Part shown: piece after piece, positions 41,519 to 50,468 of the stretch
Numbering within the stretch: position 1 is the stretch's first letter
Layout of the letters: each line of letters begins with the position of its first letter
DNA from: Ruegeria sp. Alg231-54
GTDB lineage: Bacteria; Pseudomonadota; Alphaproteobacteria; Rhodobacterales; Rhodobacteraceae
Direction: 5' to 3'
Assembly (NCBI RefSeq): GCF_900143525.1
Contig: NZ_FREZ01000016.1
Span: 25,340-89,339, forward strand
Length of the DNA stretch: 64,000 nt
Translations under genes and position numbers: made by a program
Notes under the pieces: model-generated
Told to the model about the DNA's origin: nothing
Seen by the model: the letters and a program-made list of their open reading frames with translations, nothing else
Database searches by the model: none

Positions 41519-42517
41519 TTGTTCAAAAAATCAACATTGGCGCTTGGCGTCGTCATGTCAGCCGGGCTTGCTTTTGCAGCATCCGCTGAAACAGTCATTA
41601 AGGTTGGGCATGGCGCAGCAGAAGCGTTTCATATGCATCGCGCGCTACTGAAATTTGAAGAACTGGTCGAAGCTGGCTCGAATGGTGAGATCGACGTACA
41701 GATATTCCCTTCGTCGCAGATGGGCCCTGATCGCGAGATGATCGAAGGTGTTCAAACCGGCGTTCTGGAAATGGCCATTCCTCCTTCCTCTTTCTTCGCG
41801 GGCTGGGATCCGGCTTTTGCAGTAATTGAACTGCCTTACATGTATTCCTCCAAGGACATCGCCTTTGATGTTCTTGATGGTGATGCTGGTGATGGCATGC
41901 TTGCACGGGTCGAAAACCAGGGATTGGTAGGTCTTGGCTGGCTTGAATTGGGTGTACGCAATGTGACCAACAATGTCCGTCCGGTTGCAACCCCCGCAGA
42001 TCTCGAGGGTGTCAAGCTACGTACCATGAAGGTTCCGGCGCATGTGGCGACATTCGAAACGCTCGGAGCCAACCCGACGCCAATGAACTTTGGTGAGGTC
42101 TATTCTGCTCTCCAGCAAGGCGTGATCGACGGCCAGGAAAACCCACTGGCGATCATTACCTCACAGCGTTTCTACGAGGTGCAGAAATACCTTTCGACCA
42201 CGGGCCATGTCTTTGCGGTCTATATGCCCGTCATCTCCAAACCGTTCTTTGACTCGCTGTCCGCAGAGCATCAGCAACTGGTGCGGGACTCGATGGCCGC
42301 CGCACGTGACTATCAGGCGGAACTGGTCGCAAGCGAAGATGCGGAACAGCTGGAACAGATCCGTGCTGCTGGTGTCGAGGTTCTGGAACTGACTGCCGAG
42401 CAGCGACAGGCCTTTGCCGACAAAACCGAAAGCGTCCGTCTGCAGTATCGCGACGAGGTTGGCGCTGAAGCCTATGACGACTGGGTAGCAGCGGTTTCCG
42501 CAGCGAGCGGAAGCTGA
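41519..42517 (+). CDS. dctP: TRAP transporter substrate-binding protein DctP
   Basis: A 332-residue periplasmic binding protein starting with TTG, with GGGAG seven bases upstream. A signal peptide (STLALGVVMSAGLAFAASAE) precedes VIKVGHGAAEAFHMHRALLK. DctP features are GSNGEIDVQIFPSSQMGPDR, LEGVKLRTMKVPAHVATF with the carboxylate-binding Arg, GEVYSALQQGVIDGQENPLA and FYEVQKYLSTTGH. Ligands of this class are organic or sugar acids. It is the first gene of dctPQM plus a hydroxyacid oxidase, and a hairpin follows it. Confidence 0.93.
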   Translation: MFKKSTLALGVVMSAGLAFAASAETVIKVGHGAAEAFHMHRALLKFEELVEAGSNGEIDVQIFPSSQMGPDREMIEGVQTGVLEMAIPPSSFFAGWDPAFAVIELPYMYSSKDIAFDVLDGDAGDGMLARVENQGLVGLGWLELGVRNVTNNVRPVATPADLEGVKLRTMKVPAHVATFETLGANPTPMNFGEVYSALQQGVIDGQENPLAIITSQRFYEVQKYLSTTGHVFAVYMPVISKPFFDSLSAEHQQLVRDSMAAARDYQAELVASEDAEQLEQIRAAGVEVLELTAEQRQAFADKTESVRLQYRDEVGAEAYDDWVAAVSAASGS

Positions 42518-42540
42518 CCCTCGGACTACTCAGCCAATAC

Positions 42541-42571
42541 GGGCACCCGTGCCATTAAGGTTCGGGTGCCC
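42541..42571 (+). terminator. Intercistronic hairpin between dctP and dctQ
   Basis: GGGCACCCG at 42541-42549 pairs perfectly with CGGGTGCCC at 42563-42571 around a 13-base loop and is followed by CTTTCG. Such structures after binding-protein genes usually cause partial termination or protect the upstream message, giving more DctP than membrane subunits. Confidence 0.7.
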
Positions 42572-42595
42572 CTTTCGTTCAAGGGGAGGTGAACG

Positions 42596-43081
42596 GTGTC
42601 GGTTATCAAATGGATCGATATGAATGCCGAAAAGGTCTTAGCCAGTGCACTTTTGGCCGCGATTGTCTTGTTGATCTTTGGCAATGTGTTCATGCGCTAC
42701 ATTCTGAATGCCTCTCTTTCATGGGGCGAAGAGCTAACGCTTTGGCTGTTTGTATGGTTTGTCTGGCTTGGCGTCAGCTATGCATTCCACACAGGCGATC
42801 ATGTGCGTATCACGGTCCTGCGTGATGTCCTGAGCGAGCGCGCAAGGCTTTACGCGGATGTTGTGATCGCGCTTCTTGTCCTTGGATTTCTGATCGTTCT
42901 GACAATTGAATGCATCAAGCTGATCCGACAGCCTTTTGTGGCCAGCCAGACGTCAGTCGTTTTGGGACTACCGATCCCAATCCTTTATGCTTCGGCGCCG
43001 ATTGGCGCAGGCCTGTCCGCGATCCGCGTCACTCAGCATCTGATCCGAACCCTGCGCCAGATCGCAGGGACCAAAGCGTGA
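42596..43081 (+). CDS. dctQ: TRAP transporter small membrane subunit DctQ
   Basis: A 161-residue membrane protein with four helices, beginning MSVIKWIDMNAEKVLASALL. The second helix region FMRYILNASLSWGEELTLWL, then VWLGVSYAFHTGDHVRI, is the DctQ signature with conserved Arg, Trp and Glu. A GGGGAGG site lies seven bases before the GTG start. It joins DctM to the binding protein in a sodium- or proton-driven importer. Confidence 0.92.
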   Translation: MSVIKWIDMNAEKVLASALLAAIVLLIFGNVFMRYILNASLSWGEELTLWLFVWFVWLGVSYAFHTGDHVRITVLRDVLSERARLYADVVIALLVLGFLIVLTIECIKLIRQPFVASQTSVVLGLPIPILYASAPIGAGLSAIRVTQHLIRTLRQIAGTKA

Positions 43082-43091
43082 GGAACCCGGC

Positions 43092-44375
43092 ATGCTTGCA
43101 ACAACGCTCTTCCTGACGCTTTTCGCCCTTCTGCTCTTCAGCGTGCCAATTGGCATCTGTCTGGGCCTAGCCACCATGATCGTGATGGTCTTTGTGGATG
43201 GCACGCCACCCATGGTTCTTTTGGCACGCTCCGTGGTAACAGGCGCGGACTCATTTCCCCTGATTGCTGTTCCCTTGTTCATCCTCGCTGGCGACCTAAT
43301 GCAGCACGGCGGAATGTCTCGCCGACTGGTTGGATTTGCCAATGCGCTGATCGGTCATATCCGGGGTGGGCTGGCTTATGTGAACGTGCTCGCCTGTGTG
43401 TTTTTTGCCGCCATATCCGGCTCATCTCCTGCGACCGTAGCCGCCATCGGGTCGAACATGATCCCAGAGATGGAAAAGGTCGGCTATACGCGCAAATTCA
43501 GCGGCGCATTGACAGCATCCTCAGGAATGATCGGTGTAATGATCCCGCCAAGTATTCCCTTCATCATCTATGGTGTTACTGCTGAAGTTTCGATCGGCAA
43601 ACTGTTTCTTGCAGGCGTTGTTCCCGGAATCCTTTTTGCCCTCATGTTCATGTTGGTCGCTCGTGTTCTGCTGCGAAAGGACGAGGTTGTTCAGCAATCG
43701 ACGACTACGTTCTCAGGCCCGGGCGTCTGGCAGAGCTTCCGGTCTTCCATCTGGGCGCTATTGGTACCGGTAATTATCCTTGGGGGCATCTACAGCGGTA
43801 TCTTCACCCCAACCGAAGCCGGTGCCGTGGCCGTAGTCTATGCCGCTTTCATCGGCATATTCGTCTATGGCGACATCACCCTCAAGGACCTGCCAGAGGT
43901 TTTGGCGGGCAGTGCAAAGACCAGCGGGACCATTCTGATATTGGTGATCATGGCGACCGCCTTTGGCAGGTTGATCACGCTCGCAAGAATCCCGACAGAA
44001 CTCGCAACAACGATCACCGGCCTGTCCGACAACCCAATCATCATCCTGTTGCTGATCAATCTGCTGTTGTTGGTGATCGGAATGTTCATGGAGACGATTT
44101 CGTCGATCATCATCATGACGCCGATCCTGCTGCCGGTTGCAACCGCGCTGGGTGTCGATCCGATCGTTTTTGGTGTCATCTTGACGGTCAACCTGGCCAT
44201 TGGGTTCTGCACGCCGCCATTGGGTGTGAACCTGTTCGTGGCCAGCAGCATTTCGAAGGTTTCCATCGAAAGCCTAAGCCGGGCGATCCTGCCATTCTTT
44301 GTCGGCATGCTGATCTTGTTGATGTTCATCACCTATGTGCCCGCAATTTCCTTGGCCCTGCCATCCCTTTGGTGA
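43092..44375 (+). CDS. dctM: TRAP transporter large permease subunit DctM
   Basis: A 427-residue permease of about 12 helices. Family marks are FSVPIGICLGLATMIVMVFV, LFILAGDLMQHGGMSRRLVG, CVFFAAISGSSPATVAAIGS, IGVMIPPSIPFIIYGVTAEV and INLLLLVIGMFMETISSIII. AGGA precedes the ATG by 7 bases, 10 bases after the dctQ stop. Full length and intact. Confidence 0.95.
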   Translation: MLATTLFLTLFALLLFSVPIGICLGLATMIVMVFVDGTPPMVLLARSVVTGADSFPLIAVPLFILAGDLMQHGGMSRRLVGFANALIGHIRGGLAYVNVLACVFFAAISGSSPATVAAIGSNMIPEMEKVGYTRKFSGALTASSGMIGVMIPPSIPFIIYGVTAEVSIGKLFLAGVVPGILFALMFMLVARVLLRKDEVVQQSTTTFSGPGVWQSFRSSIWALLVPVIILGGIYSGIFTPTEAGAVAVVYAAFIGIFVYGDITLKDLPEVLAGSAKTSGTILILVIMATAFGRLITLARIPTELATTITGLSDNPIIILLLINLLLLVIGMFMETISSIIIMTPILLPVATALGVDPIVFGVILTVNLAIGFCTPPLGVNLFVASSISKVSIESLSRAILPFFVGMLILLMFITYVPAISLALPSLW

Positions 44376-44420
44376 CCGACTGAGGAGCTTCAAACGTTAG
44401 ACAACGAACAGAGGACCCGG

Positions 44421-45566
44421 ATGGATCTGGACCTTTCCCACCCGTCGATAGAAGACCTTCGGAAAACCGCACAAAAGCGCATTCCGAAGTTTGCCTTCGA
44501 ATACCTCGACAGCGCGACCGGCCGGGAGCTGGGGTTGAAGGTCAACCGGGACGCACTTGATGCCATCGGATTCATGCCGCGTGTACTATGCGGCCGAACA
44601 AAGGCCGACCTGCAGACTACATTGATGGGTCAAACTTACGATCTGCCATTCGGGATAGCACCGGTAGGCATGTCCGGCCTAATGTGGGCAGGAGCAGAGC
44701 GGATGCTTGCAAAGGCAGCGGTTGCTCACAATATTCCGTTTTCGTTGTCCAGCGTGGCGGTTGCTTCACCGGAAGATGTGGCACCTTACATTGGCAAAAA
44801 CGGATGGTTTCAGCATTACCCGGTGAACTCCGCCGATCTGCGCCGCGCGATGCTGCCGAGGATTAAGGCAGCGGGATTTCATACGCTGATTATCACGGTG
44901 GACGTTCCAGAAGAGAGCCGGCGCGAACGACAGCGCCGCGCCAATCTGACGGTGCCTCCAAAAGCTGACCTGCGCACGCTGACTGAAATGGCATCACGAC
45001 CCGCCTGGTGCCTTGCACATCTGCGCGAGGGCATCATGCCACGTATGCGGTTCTTTGACGATTACGTCCCGACCCGCGGACGAGAAAGTTTTACCCATGC
45101 AGGCGCTCTGATCCGTGGGATTCCAGATTGGGACTACCTGCGCGAACTACGGCAGGAATGGAAGGGTCACCTGATCGTCAAGGGTGTTCTGCGGCCGGAG
45201 GACGCGCAAAAAATGGTGGCCGACGGCGTGGATTGCATCTGGGTCTCAAACCACTCCGGGCGTCAATTCGAAGCCGGACCCGCTGTGATTGACCAACTCC
45301 CGAACATCCGCGAAGCAGTCGGAACAAATGTGCCACTGATCTACGACTCTGGCGTGGCCTGGGGATTGGACATCATGCGCGCACTGGCGAAAGGTGCAGA
45401 TTTCGTCATGGTCGGACGCGCCTTTCAATATGCCGTTGCAGCGTTCGGAGCACGAGGGGTCGACCATCTCGTTCACATCCTGAAGGCTGACATTGAGGCC
45501 AACATGAGCCAGCTCGGCAGCGAAAACCTCGGCAGTCTGGCAGAGCACCTTCTGAGAACTGGCTGA
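44421..45566 (+). CDS. FMN-dependent alpha-hydroxyacid oxidase/dehydrogenase
   Basis: A 381-residue TIM-barrel flavoenzyme of the glycolate oxidase / L-lactate dehydrogenase family. FAFEYLDSATG stands at the position of the usual YxDGGA segment, followed by FGIAPVGMSGLMWAGAERML, FHTLIITVDVPEESRRERQR, LIVKGVLRPEDAQKMVADGV, WVSNHSGRQFE (catalytic His and Arg) and FVMVGRAFQYAVAAFG. It oxidises an L-2-hydroxyacid to a 2-oxoacid. Being last in the TRAP operon, its substrate is likely what the TRAP system imports or a product of it. The altered N-terminal segment suggests a substrate other than plain lactate; this is inference. Confidence 0.9.
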   Translation: MDLDLSHPSIEDLRKTAQKRIPKFAFEYLDSATGRELGLKVNRDALDAIGFMPRVLCGRTKADLQTTLMGQTYDLPFGIAPVGMSGLMWAGAERMLAKAAVAHNIPFSLSSVAVASPEDVAPYIGKNGWFQHYPVNSADLRRAMLPRIKAAGFHTLIITVDVPEESRRERQRRANLTVPPKADLRTLTEMASRPAWCLAHLREGIMPRMRFFDDYVPTRGRESFTHAGALIRGIPDWDYLRELRQEWKGHLIVKGVLRPEDAQKMVADGVDCIWVSNHSGRQFEAGPAVIDQLPNIREAVGTNVPLIYDSGVAWGLDIMRALAKGADFVMVGRAFQYAVAAFGARGVDHLVHILKADIEANMSQLGSENLGSLAEHLLRTG

Positions 45567-45590
45567 TCGGCGCTTGCGGCGCGTGGCGTA

Positions 45591-46004
45591 TCACGCAGGC
45601 GCGTTGTCACCCTCGTCAATCAGCCCCTTGACGATCAGATCCGCGGTTGAGCGCGAACATGCCATTGGCAGATCATACACTGTTGCGAGACGGGTCAGAG
45701 CCTTAACGTCGACATCATGTGGCATGGGCGACAGAGGGTCGACGAAGAAAATCAGTGCATCCAGTTTCTCTTCACAGATCATAGCGCCGATCTGTTGGTC
45801 GCCTCCGAGTGGTCCACTTTTCAGGCAGGTCACATCCAGTTCTGGATAGGTTTGCTTGATGCGACTGCCGGTGGTCCCAGTCGAAAAGATTTGTACTCTG
45901 GACAGGCGAGCCAATTGCAGACCCACCCAATCAACGATTTCGTCCTTTCGCGCATCATGAGCTACTAGCGCGAAACGCGGCGCGTCACCGGATAAATTGT
46001 TCAA
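45591..46004 (-). CDS. mgsA: Methylglyoxal synthase
   Basis: About 137 residues. [48 protein letters not shown] and [20 protein letters not shown] are the methylglyoxal synthase motifs, including the catalytic Asp and phosphate-binding residues. The enzyme converts dihydroxyacetone phosphate to methylglyoxal and phosphate, relieving sugar-phosphate stress. The TTG at 46004 has TTGGAG nine bases upstream; a TTG at 46019 has its AGGA only one base away, so the shorter form is preferred. It is the last gene of the sugar-acid operon, an unusual place for mgsA, and overlaps the cupin gene by 20 bases. Confidence 0.87.
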   Translation of the reverse strand: MNNLSGDAPRFALVAHDARKDEIVDWVGLQLARLSRVQIFSTGTTGSRIKQTYPELDVTCLKSGPLGGDQQIGAMICEEKLDALIFFVDPLSPMPHDVDVKALTRLATVYDLPMACSRSTADLIVKGLIDEGDNAPA

Positions 46005-46503
46005 CGTAGTCTTCTCCAAGTCCTACTTCCGCAAAGTGTTTTCGGCACAGATCAATCTTGGTAAAGACATCTTCGTAGCCAGTGACCTTGCCCCACGGAT
46101 CAACATAGCACATCACGCCATTGACCTGAAAATATGTGACCATCTCTTCGACATCGTCCGGGACGACCAAAGTATGTGTCTCGCCCGGCGGCTCAAAGAC
46201 ATATCCCCCTTCTTCCGCCACCCAATCATGTTCCAGATAATGCCAACGTCCTTTCAGGACAAAGCCGTGGACAGGTTGCGGATGGCGGTGCCGCGAAAGA
46301 ACTCCAGCTTTGCGCACTTTGAGAAGGTTCATCCAATAGCCTTGCGAGCGGTTCAGACAGAGCGGCCGGAACCAGACGTTTTCGGCCTGCGGAACCCATA
46401 GCCTGTCGTCCTCACTCATCGCGTTCGGGATAACGATTTCTTCTTGCGCATCCTTGGGGAACGGCAATTGATAAGGCATTCGGGCGGTGTCGTCGTCATT
46501 CAT
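45985..46503 (-). CDS. Cupin protein, 2,4'-dihydroxyacetophenone-dioxygenase-like
   Basis: A 172-residue cupin. The metal-binding motif 1 is seen as [20 protein letters not shown] (two His and an aromatic His pair) and motif 2 as [15 protein letters not shown]. It resembles the 2,4'-dihydroxyacetophenone dioxygenase family, single-domain iron cupins, but many members have other roles such as sugar isomerases or lyases. It ends inside the mgsA start region and begins 9 bases after the SDR gene. Its place in a sugar-acid operon argues against aromatic breakdown, and it is a candidate for an unassigned step. Confidence 0.75.
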   Translation of the reverse strand: MNDDDTARMPYQLPFPKDAQEEIVIPNAMSEDDRLWVPQAENVWFRPLCLNRSQGYWMNLLKVRKAGVLSRHRHPQPVHGFVLKGRWHYLEHDWVAEEGGYVFEPPGETHTLVVPDDVEEMVTYFQVNGVMCYVDPWGKVTGYEDVFTKIDLCRKHFAEVGLGEDYVEQFIR

Positions 46504-46512
46504 TGATTTTCC

Positions 46513-47214
46513 TCACATAGCGAGATAGCCGCCATCGACCGGATAGATCGATCCGGTCACAAAGCCGGCGTTTTCACTCAAAAGCCACTGCACAAGCGCG
46601 CCGACCTCTTCGGGTTTTCCCCAGCGTTTCATAGGCGTACGCGCCATGATCCCCGCTGTTCTTTCAGGGTCTTCCCGAAGGCCCTGGGTCATCTCTGTCT
46701 CAATCCAACCCGGCGCGATGGCATTGACCCGGATACCGTCTTCGGCCCAGCGACCTGCGAGCGCCTTGGTCAACTGTGCCACGCCGCCCTTAGAAGCGGA
46801 ATACGCCGGAACCAAAGGCCCACCAAAGGTACTGAGCATAGAGGCGGTGTTGACGATGGCCCCACTCGCTTCAGCCAACAATGGATGCGCGGCAAGACAG
46901 CAGCGCATGGTGCCTGTCAGATTCACATCTAGCACCTTGGCGAAGACGTCGATGTCATATTCTTCGCCACGCAAAAGAATACCTGCGCAGTTCACCAAGG
47001 CATCGAAACCCGTGAGTTCGCCGAATACATCATTGATGGACGTCTGGTCGGTGACATCCAAGAGCTGCACCTTTAACCCGTCCTGAGGCTCGAATGCATC
47101 CAATTCGGATTGGGAGGCGGATGCGGCAATGACGGACCAACCTGCGTCTGCCAACGACCGTGCAACACCCGCACCAATCCCTCGCGTACCGCCCGTTACA
47201 AGGGCCTGTTTCAT
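46513..47214 (-). CDS. SDR-family oxidoreductase
   Basis: A 233-residue short-chain dehydrogenase. The nucleotide-binding motif is VTGGTRGIGAG, NAG is in ALVNCAGILLRG, the catalytic Ser is in IVNTASMLSTFG, and the YxxxK pair in PAYSASKGGVAQLT. PVDGGYLAM ends the protein in the usual way. ATG overlaps the dgoA stop by 4 bases. It probably oxidises a sugar or sugar acid in the same route; substrate not determinable. Confidence 0.9.
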   Translation of the reverse strand: MKQALVTGGTRGIGAGVARSLADAGWSVIAASASQSELDAFEPQDGLKVQLLDVTDQTSINDVFGELTGFDALVNCAGILLRGEEYDIDVFAKVLDVNLTGTMRCCLAAHPLLAEASGAIVNTASMLSTFGGPLVPAYSASKGGVAQLTKALAGRWAEDGIRVNAIAPGWIETEMTQGLREDPERTAGIMARTPMKRWGKPEEVGALVQWLLSENAGFVTGSIYPVDGGYLAM

Positions 47215-47837
47215 CCAAGTTCCTCCAATACACTGGTGAAGGCGCGCGCGCGCCTGCCGATATCATCCAATGTATAGCTCGGTTTGAACAGCGCGGAGCC
47301 CAGCCCATATCCATCTGCACCCGCAGCATGATACGACGCCATCGTATCCGGCGTTATGCCACCTACCGCAGCGACGACTGCGTCTGCAGGCAATACGGCG
47401 CGCATAGCCGCTATGGCAGCGGGGGGCACCATTTCCGCCGGAAAGAATTTGAGCACCGAGGCTCCGATATCCAATGCCGTAAAGGCCTCGGAGGGGGTCA
47501 TGACGCCCGGACACCAATACAGACCCCGTGCGACAGCCGCGCGCCCGACGTTCGGGTTCATATTAGGCGACACGATGATCCGCCCGCCTGCATCTGCGAC
47601 TGCCCCGACCTGATCCGTAGTCAACACTGTGCCAGCGCCGACTATGGCTTGAGCGCCATGTTTCGTAACGATCTGCGCAATCGATTCCTGCGGGTCCGGT
47701 GAGTTGAGCGGCACTTCAATAATCCGAAACCCGGCATCGAAGAGCACATCAGACACCGGGCGCGCATTTTCTGGTGCCAGCCCCCGCAAAATCGCAATCA
47801 GCGGGTTCTCAGCAAGAGCTGCGGTGAGGTCAATCAT
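47211..47837 (-). CDS. dgoA: 2-dehydro-3-deoxy-6-phosphogalactonate aldolase
   Basis: A 208-residue class I aldolase of the KDPG/KDPGal family. NPLIAILRGLAPENA, FRIIEVPLNSPDPQESI with the catalytic Glu, VGAGTVLTTDQV, GLYWCPGVMTPSEAFTALDI and VLKFFPAEMV with the Schiff-base Lys are present. The EVPLNSP form (rather than EVTLRT) is characteristic of DgoA, not Eda. It splits KDPGal to pyruvate and glyceraldehyde-3-phosphate. It overlaps dgoK by 4 bases. Confidence 0.92.
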   Translation of the reverse strand: MIDLTAALAENPLIAILRGLAPENARPVSDVLFDAGFRIIEVPLNSPDPQESIAQIVTKHGAQAIVGAGTVLTTDQVGAVADAGGRIIVSPNMNPNVGRAAVARGLYWCPGVMTPSEAFTALDIGASVLKFFPAEMVPPAAIAAMRAVLPADAVVAAVGGITPDTMASYHAAGADGYGLGSALFKPSYTLDDIGRRARAFTSVLEELG

Positions 47838-48754
47838 CCGACCAACCCCGCAGCGCGAGCAATCAGAAAATGCCCTTTCGCAACGATATCATCTGGCGCG
47901 CGACGGCTGTCGAAACCAGCAGTTCGAAGCGCTATTTCGTATCGGTCGGACAAGTCGCTGCGTCCAACAACAGTGATCGTGCCGACGTCTTTTACTTCGC
48001 CGGTCGCGGCAGCAACCTCGGTCCCGATCAACAAGCCCGACAAGTAGTCGGCCGTGGCAACCTTTGGGATTTTGCCCATGAGAGGAAGCGTCCGAACATG
48101 AAACAGGCTGTGCAGCAGGTTCGACTCACCACTGAGGCCCGCCTTGACGCCCATCACGAATGCGCCTTCGCTGAAGGCGTCCTCCTTCATCAAGGTGCCA
48201 AGGATCGTGTGTTCTTTCAGCGCCGAAAAGATCTCACCTGTCATGTAGGTCGAGAAATCCACGATCTTCCCATCCGCAACCTTAACCCATTTGCTGTGCG
48301 TTCCTGGCATCACAAACATACCTTCGCTCAAGCCTAGTGAAGATGCCCCGATAATCTGAGTCTCCTCGCCGCGCATTACGTCCGGTCCTCCGGCATGTTC
48401 TGTCGAAGCACCTGTCACAAAATGAATGCGCGCTCCGTTGGCCGCTTCGTGCGGGACCAACGCTCGCGCAAGACCGCCAGCACCCAGCGGCATTTCAGCG
48501 TATTGCGTTTCTACCCAGCCATTGCGGCTGGTGATCATGCCAGATGCCAGGATCGGCAGGTTAGCCTTGGCGACCCAAGGGCCGATGAGACGATCAAGGA
48601 CCGCCTCAAAGGTTTGTCCCGCAACCTGCATGATACCTTCAGGCGACGAGACCCCATCGATCACGTCGCCCTCCGCACCAATTAGAAATGCACGAAACGA
48701 TGAAGTGCCCCAATCTACGCCGATCAGCGCTGGCTCAGATGCGACCGAATTCAT
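47834..48754 (-). CDS. dgoK: 2-dehydro-3-deoxygalactonokinase
   Basis: A 306-residue sugar-acid kinase. GVDWGTSSFRAFLI is the DgoK phosphate-1 motif, with LPILASGMITSRNGWVETQY, RGEETQIIGASSLGLSEGMF, VMPGTHSKWVKV and LSGLLIGTEVAAATG. It phosphorylates 2-dehydro-3-deoxygalactonate for the aldolase encoded next. It overlaps the RraA-like gene by 20 bases and dgoA by 4, so the three are tightly coupled. Confidence 0.92.
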   Translation of the reverse strand: MNSVASEPALIGVDWGTSSFRAFLIGAEGDVIDGVSSPEGIMQVAGQTFEAVLDRLIGPWVAKANLPILASGMITSRNGWVETQYAEMPLGAGGLARALVPHEAANGARIHFVTGASTEHAGGPDVMRGEETQIIGASSLGLSEGMFVMPGTHSKWVKVADGKIVDFSTYMTGEIFSALKEHTILGTLMKEDAFSEGAFVMGVKAGLSGESNLLHSLFHVRTLPLMGKIPKVATADYLSGLLIGTEVAAATGEVKDVGTITVVGRSDLSDRYEIALRTAGFDSRRAPDDIVAKGHFLIARAAGLVG

Positions 48755-49424
48755 TTAGCAGATCCTCAACGGTTTTGCCTTGGGCCACCCATTTACGGGT
48801 TTCCTCCTCACGGTCAGCTTGCTCTTGAGCAAGGCGCACGGTTTCTTCGGCAATTTCCTGTGGAACCACGACGACGCCCATAAGATCAGCTACAATGAAA
48901 TCTCCGGGGTTTACCACGACGCCCCCACAGGCGATTGGCACATTGATCGAAAGTTCTTCTTTACGTTCCGAGAACATCGTGTGCGTTCCGCGCGGCGTGA
49001 TCGCGCGCGTCCAGATTGGCCAATTGATGTCTTCCAGCTCATCTGTGTCGCGCCCGGTGCCATCAACGATCATGCCGCGGATGCCACGGTTCTTAGCCAG
49101 GCCACCCATGAGGCCGCCACAGACTGACGTTTGGCGATCACCACCCGCGTCCACGACGATCACGTCCCCGGGTTGTCCCATTTCAAGCGCTCGCAATGGG
49201 TCGACCAGATCACCTTTTGAAAGCTGGACCGTCACGGCCTGGCCAGTCACCTTGGCGCGGAAAGCGGGCTTGATGGCGCTGTCCATCACGCCTGTTCGGT
49301 ACTGCACATCCGCAAAAATGGCAGCAGCGGAGTACGCCTCCAACACCTTGTCGAATTTTTTGAGAAGTTCCGGGTTTCTTTCAAAATCATTAAAAACCCT
49401 AAGGTCCGTGCTGACGTCTGGCAT
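48735..49424 (-). CDS. RraA-like / HMG-aldolase-type protein
   Basis: A 229-residue RraA-fold protein. VDAGGDRQTSVCGGLMGGLA, GIRGMIVDGTGRDTDELED and RAITPRGTH match the active-site region of 4-hydroxy-4-methyl-2-oxoglutarate and 4-carboxy-4-hydroxy-2-oxoadipate aldolases, with the metal-binding Asp and Arg present. In catabolic operons such proteins are usually aldolases or oxaloacetate decarboxylases rather than RNase E inhibitors. Its step here is unknown. Confidence 0.82.
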   Translation of the reverse strand: MPDVSTDLRVFNDFERNPELLKKFDKVLEAYSAAAIFADVQYRTGVMDSAIKPAFRAKVTGQAVTVQLSKGDLVDPLRALEMGQPGDVIVVDAGGDRQTSVCGGLMGGLAKNRGIRGMIVDGTGRDTDELEDINWPIWTRAITPRGTHTMFSERKEELSINVPIACGGVVVNPGDFIVADLMGVVVVPQEIAEETVRLAQEQADREEETRKWVAQGKTVEDLLNEFGRI

Positions 49425-49436
49425 TCTTGTCTCCTG

Positions 49437-50468
49437 TTATGCGGTAGATACGGCCAATGCGTCGGCATTGACTGTGTAGTCGGGGTTTTGTCCTGTCAGG
49501 ACCTTGGCCACTTGCGTAGCCGCGGTAACCCGCGCTGCGTGTATCGATTCCTCGGAATAGTAGGCGGCATGTGGTGTTACGAGGACGTTGGGCAGTGTGA
49601 ACAACGGGTTGTCATCAGGCGTCCAGTTGGCGCGCTTTGCCGGCTCTTCTTCGGGGTCGTCGAGCCCTGCAGCGGCCAAATGGCCTTCGGTCAGCGCCCG
49701 GAACAGGGCTTTGTTGTCGACCGTTGGTCCGCGTCCAGTGTTCACGAGTATCGCGCCGGGTTTCATGACCGAGAATTCGGCATCCGACAAAAAGTGATGC
49801 GTGTTCGGCGTCATCGGCGCCTGCATCAGGATATAGTCGGACCTCGCTAACAATTCGGGCTTGCTCACCAGCTCGACCCCAATCTTCGCGGCGACTTCTC
49901 TTGGCAAATACGGGTCGTAAGCGATGACCGTAACTCCGAAAGATTGCGCCCGCGCAACGATGGCTTGCCCGATTTTACCCAGCGAAACGACACCCATCGT
50001 CCGCCCACGCAACCGATAGACCGGCTGCCCGCTTTGCCACTGCCAGACCCCTGCATGAGTGGCCCGATCATAGTCGGGCAACTTGCGCGCCAAGGTCAGC
50101 CAAAGGGCAATCGCGTGATCGGCAACTTCCTCGGTGCAATAGTTTTGCACGTTGGTAACGAGGATGCCTTTTTCCGTTGCTGTGCCGACATCCACGATAT
50201 CTACGCCTACGCCATAACGCGCGATGACCTCGCAGTTCCGCATCCGCGAAATCGTTTCCTTCCCGATCCGGGCATATTGGTTCATCATCGCTGCGCAATG
50301 CGGCGCGACATCGAACAGGTCTTCCTGGCGCTTGGCCTGAAGCGCAATCACCTCGGCTCCCGCGGCTTCCAGGATTTCCGTCTCAACGGCAACATCACCA
50401 AAGTCGTAATCGGTTATCACGACCTTGGGTTTGTCCGTTCTGGGGGAAAAGTCGGCGCGATCAGTCAT
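49437..50468 (-). CDS. D-2-hydroxyacid dehydrogenase family protein (CtBP-like)
   Basis: A 343-residue NAD-dependent dehydrogenase. The Rossmann motif is RTMGVVSLGKIGQAIVARA (GxxxLGxIG form), substrate-binding Arg is in ILVNTGRGPTVDNKALF, and LGxIG is followed by VIAYDPYLP, NAD-binding Asp, then VLVTPHAAYYSEES with the catalytic His. YGVGVDIVDVGTATEKGILV places it in the CtBP/glycerate-dehydrogenase branch. The ATG at 50468 overlaps the VOC gene by 8 bases; a GTG two codons upstream is possible. It likely reduces or oxidises a 2-oxo/2-hydroxy sugar acid. Confidence 0.9.
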   Translation of the reverse strand: MTDRADFSPRTDKPKVVITDYDFGDVAVETEILEAAGAEVIALQAKRQEDLFDVAPHCAAMMNQYARIGKETISRMRNCEVIARYGVGVDIVDVGTATEKGILVTNVQNYCTEEVADHAIALWLTLARKLPDYDRATHAGVWQWQSGQPVYRLRGRTMGVVSLGKIGQAIVARAQSFGVTVIAYDPYLPREVAAKIGVELVSKPELLARSDYILMQAPMTPNTHHFLSDAEFSVMKPGAILVNTGRGPTVDNKALFRALTEGHLAAAGLDDPEEEPAKRANWTPDDNPLFTLPNVLVTPHAAYYSEESIHAARVTAATQVAKVLTGQNPDYTVNADALAVSTA

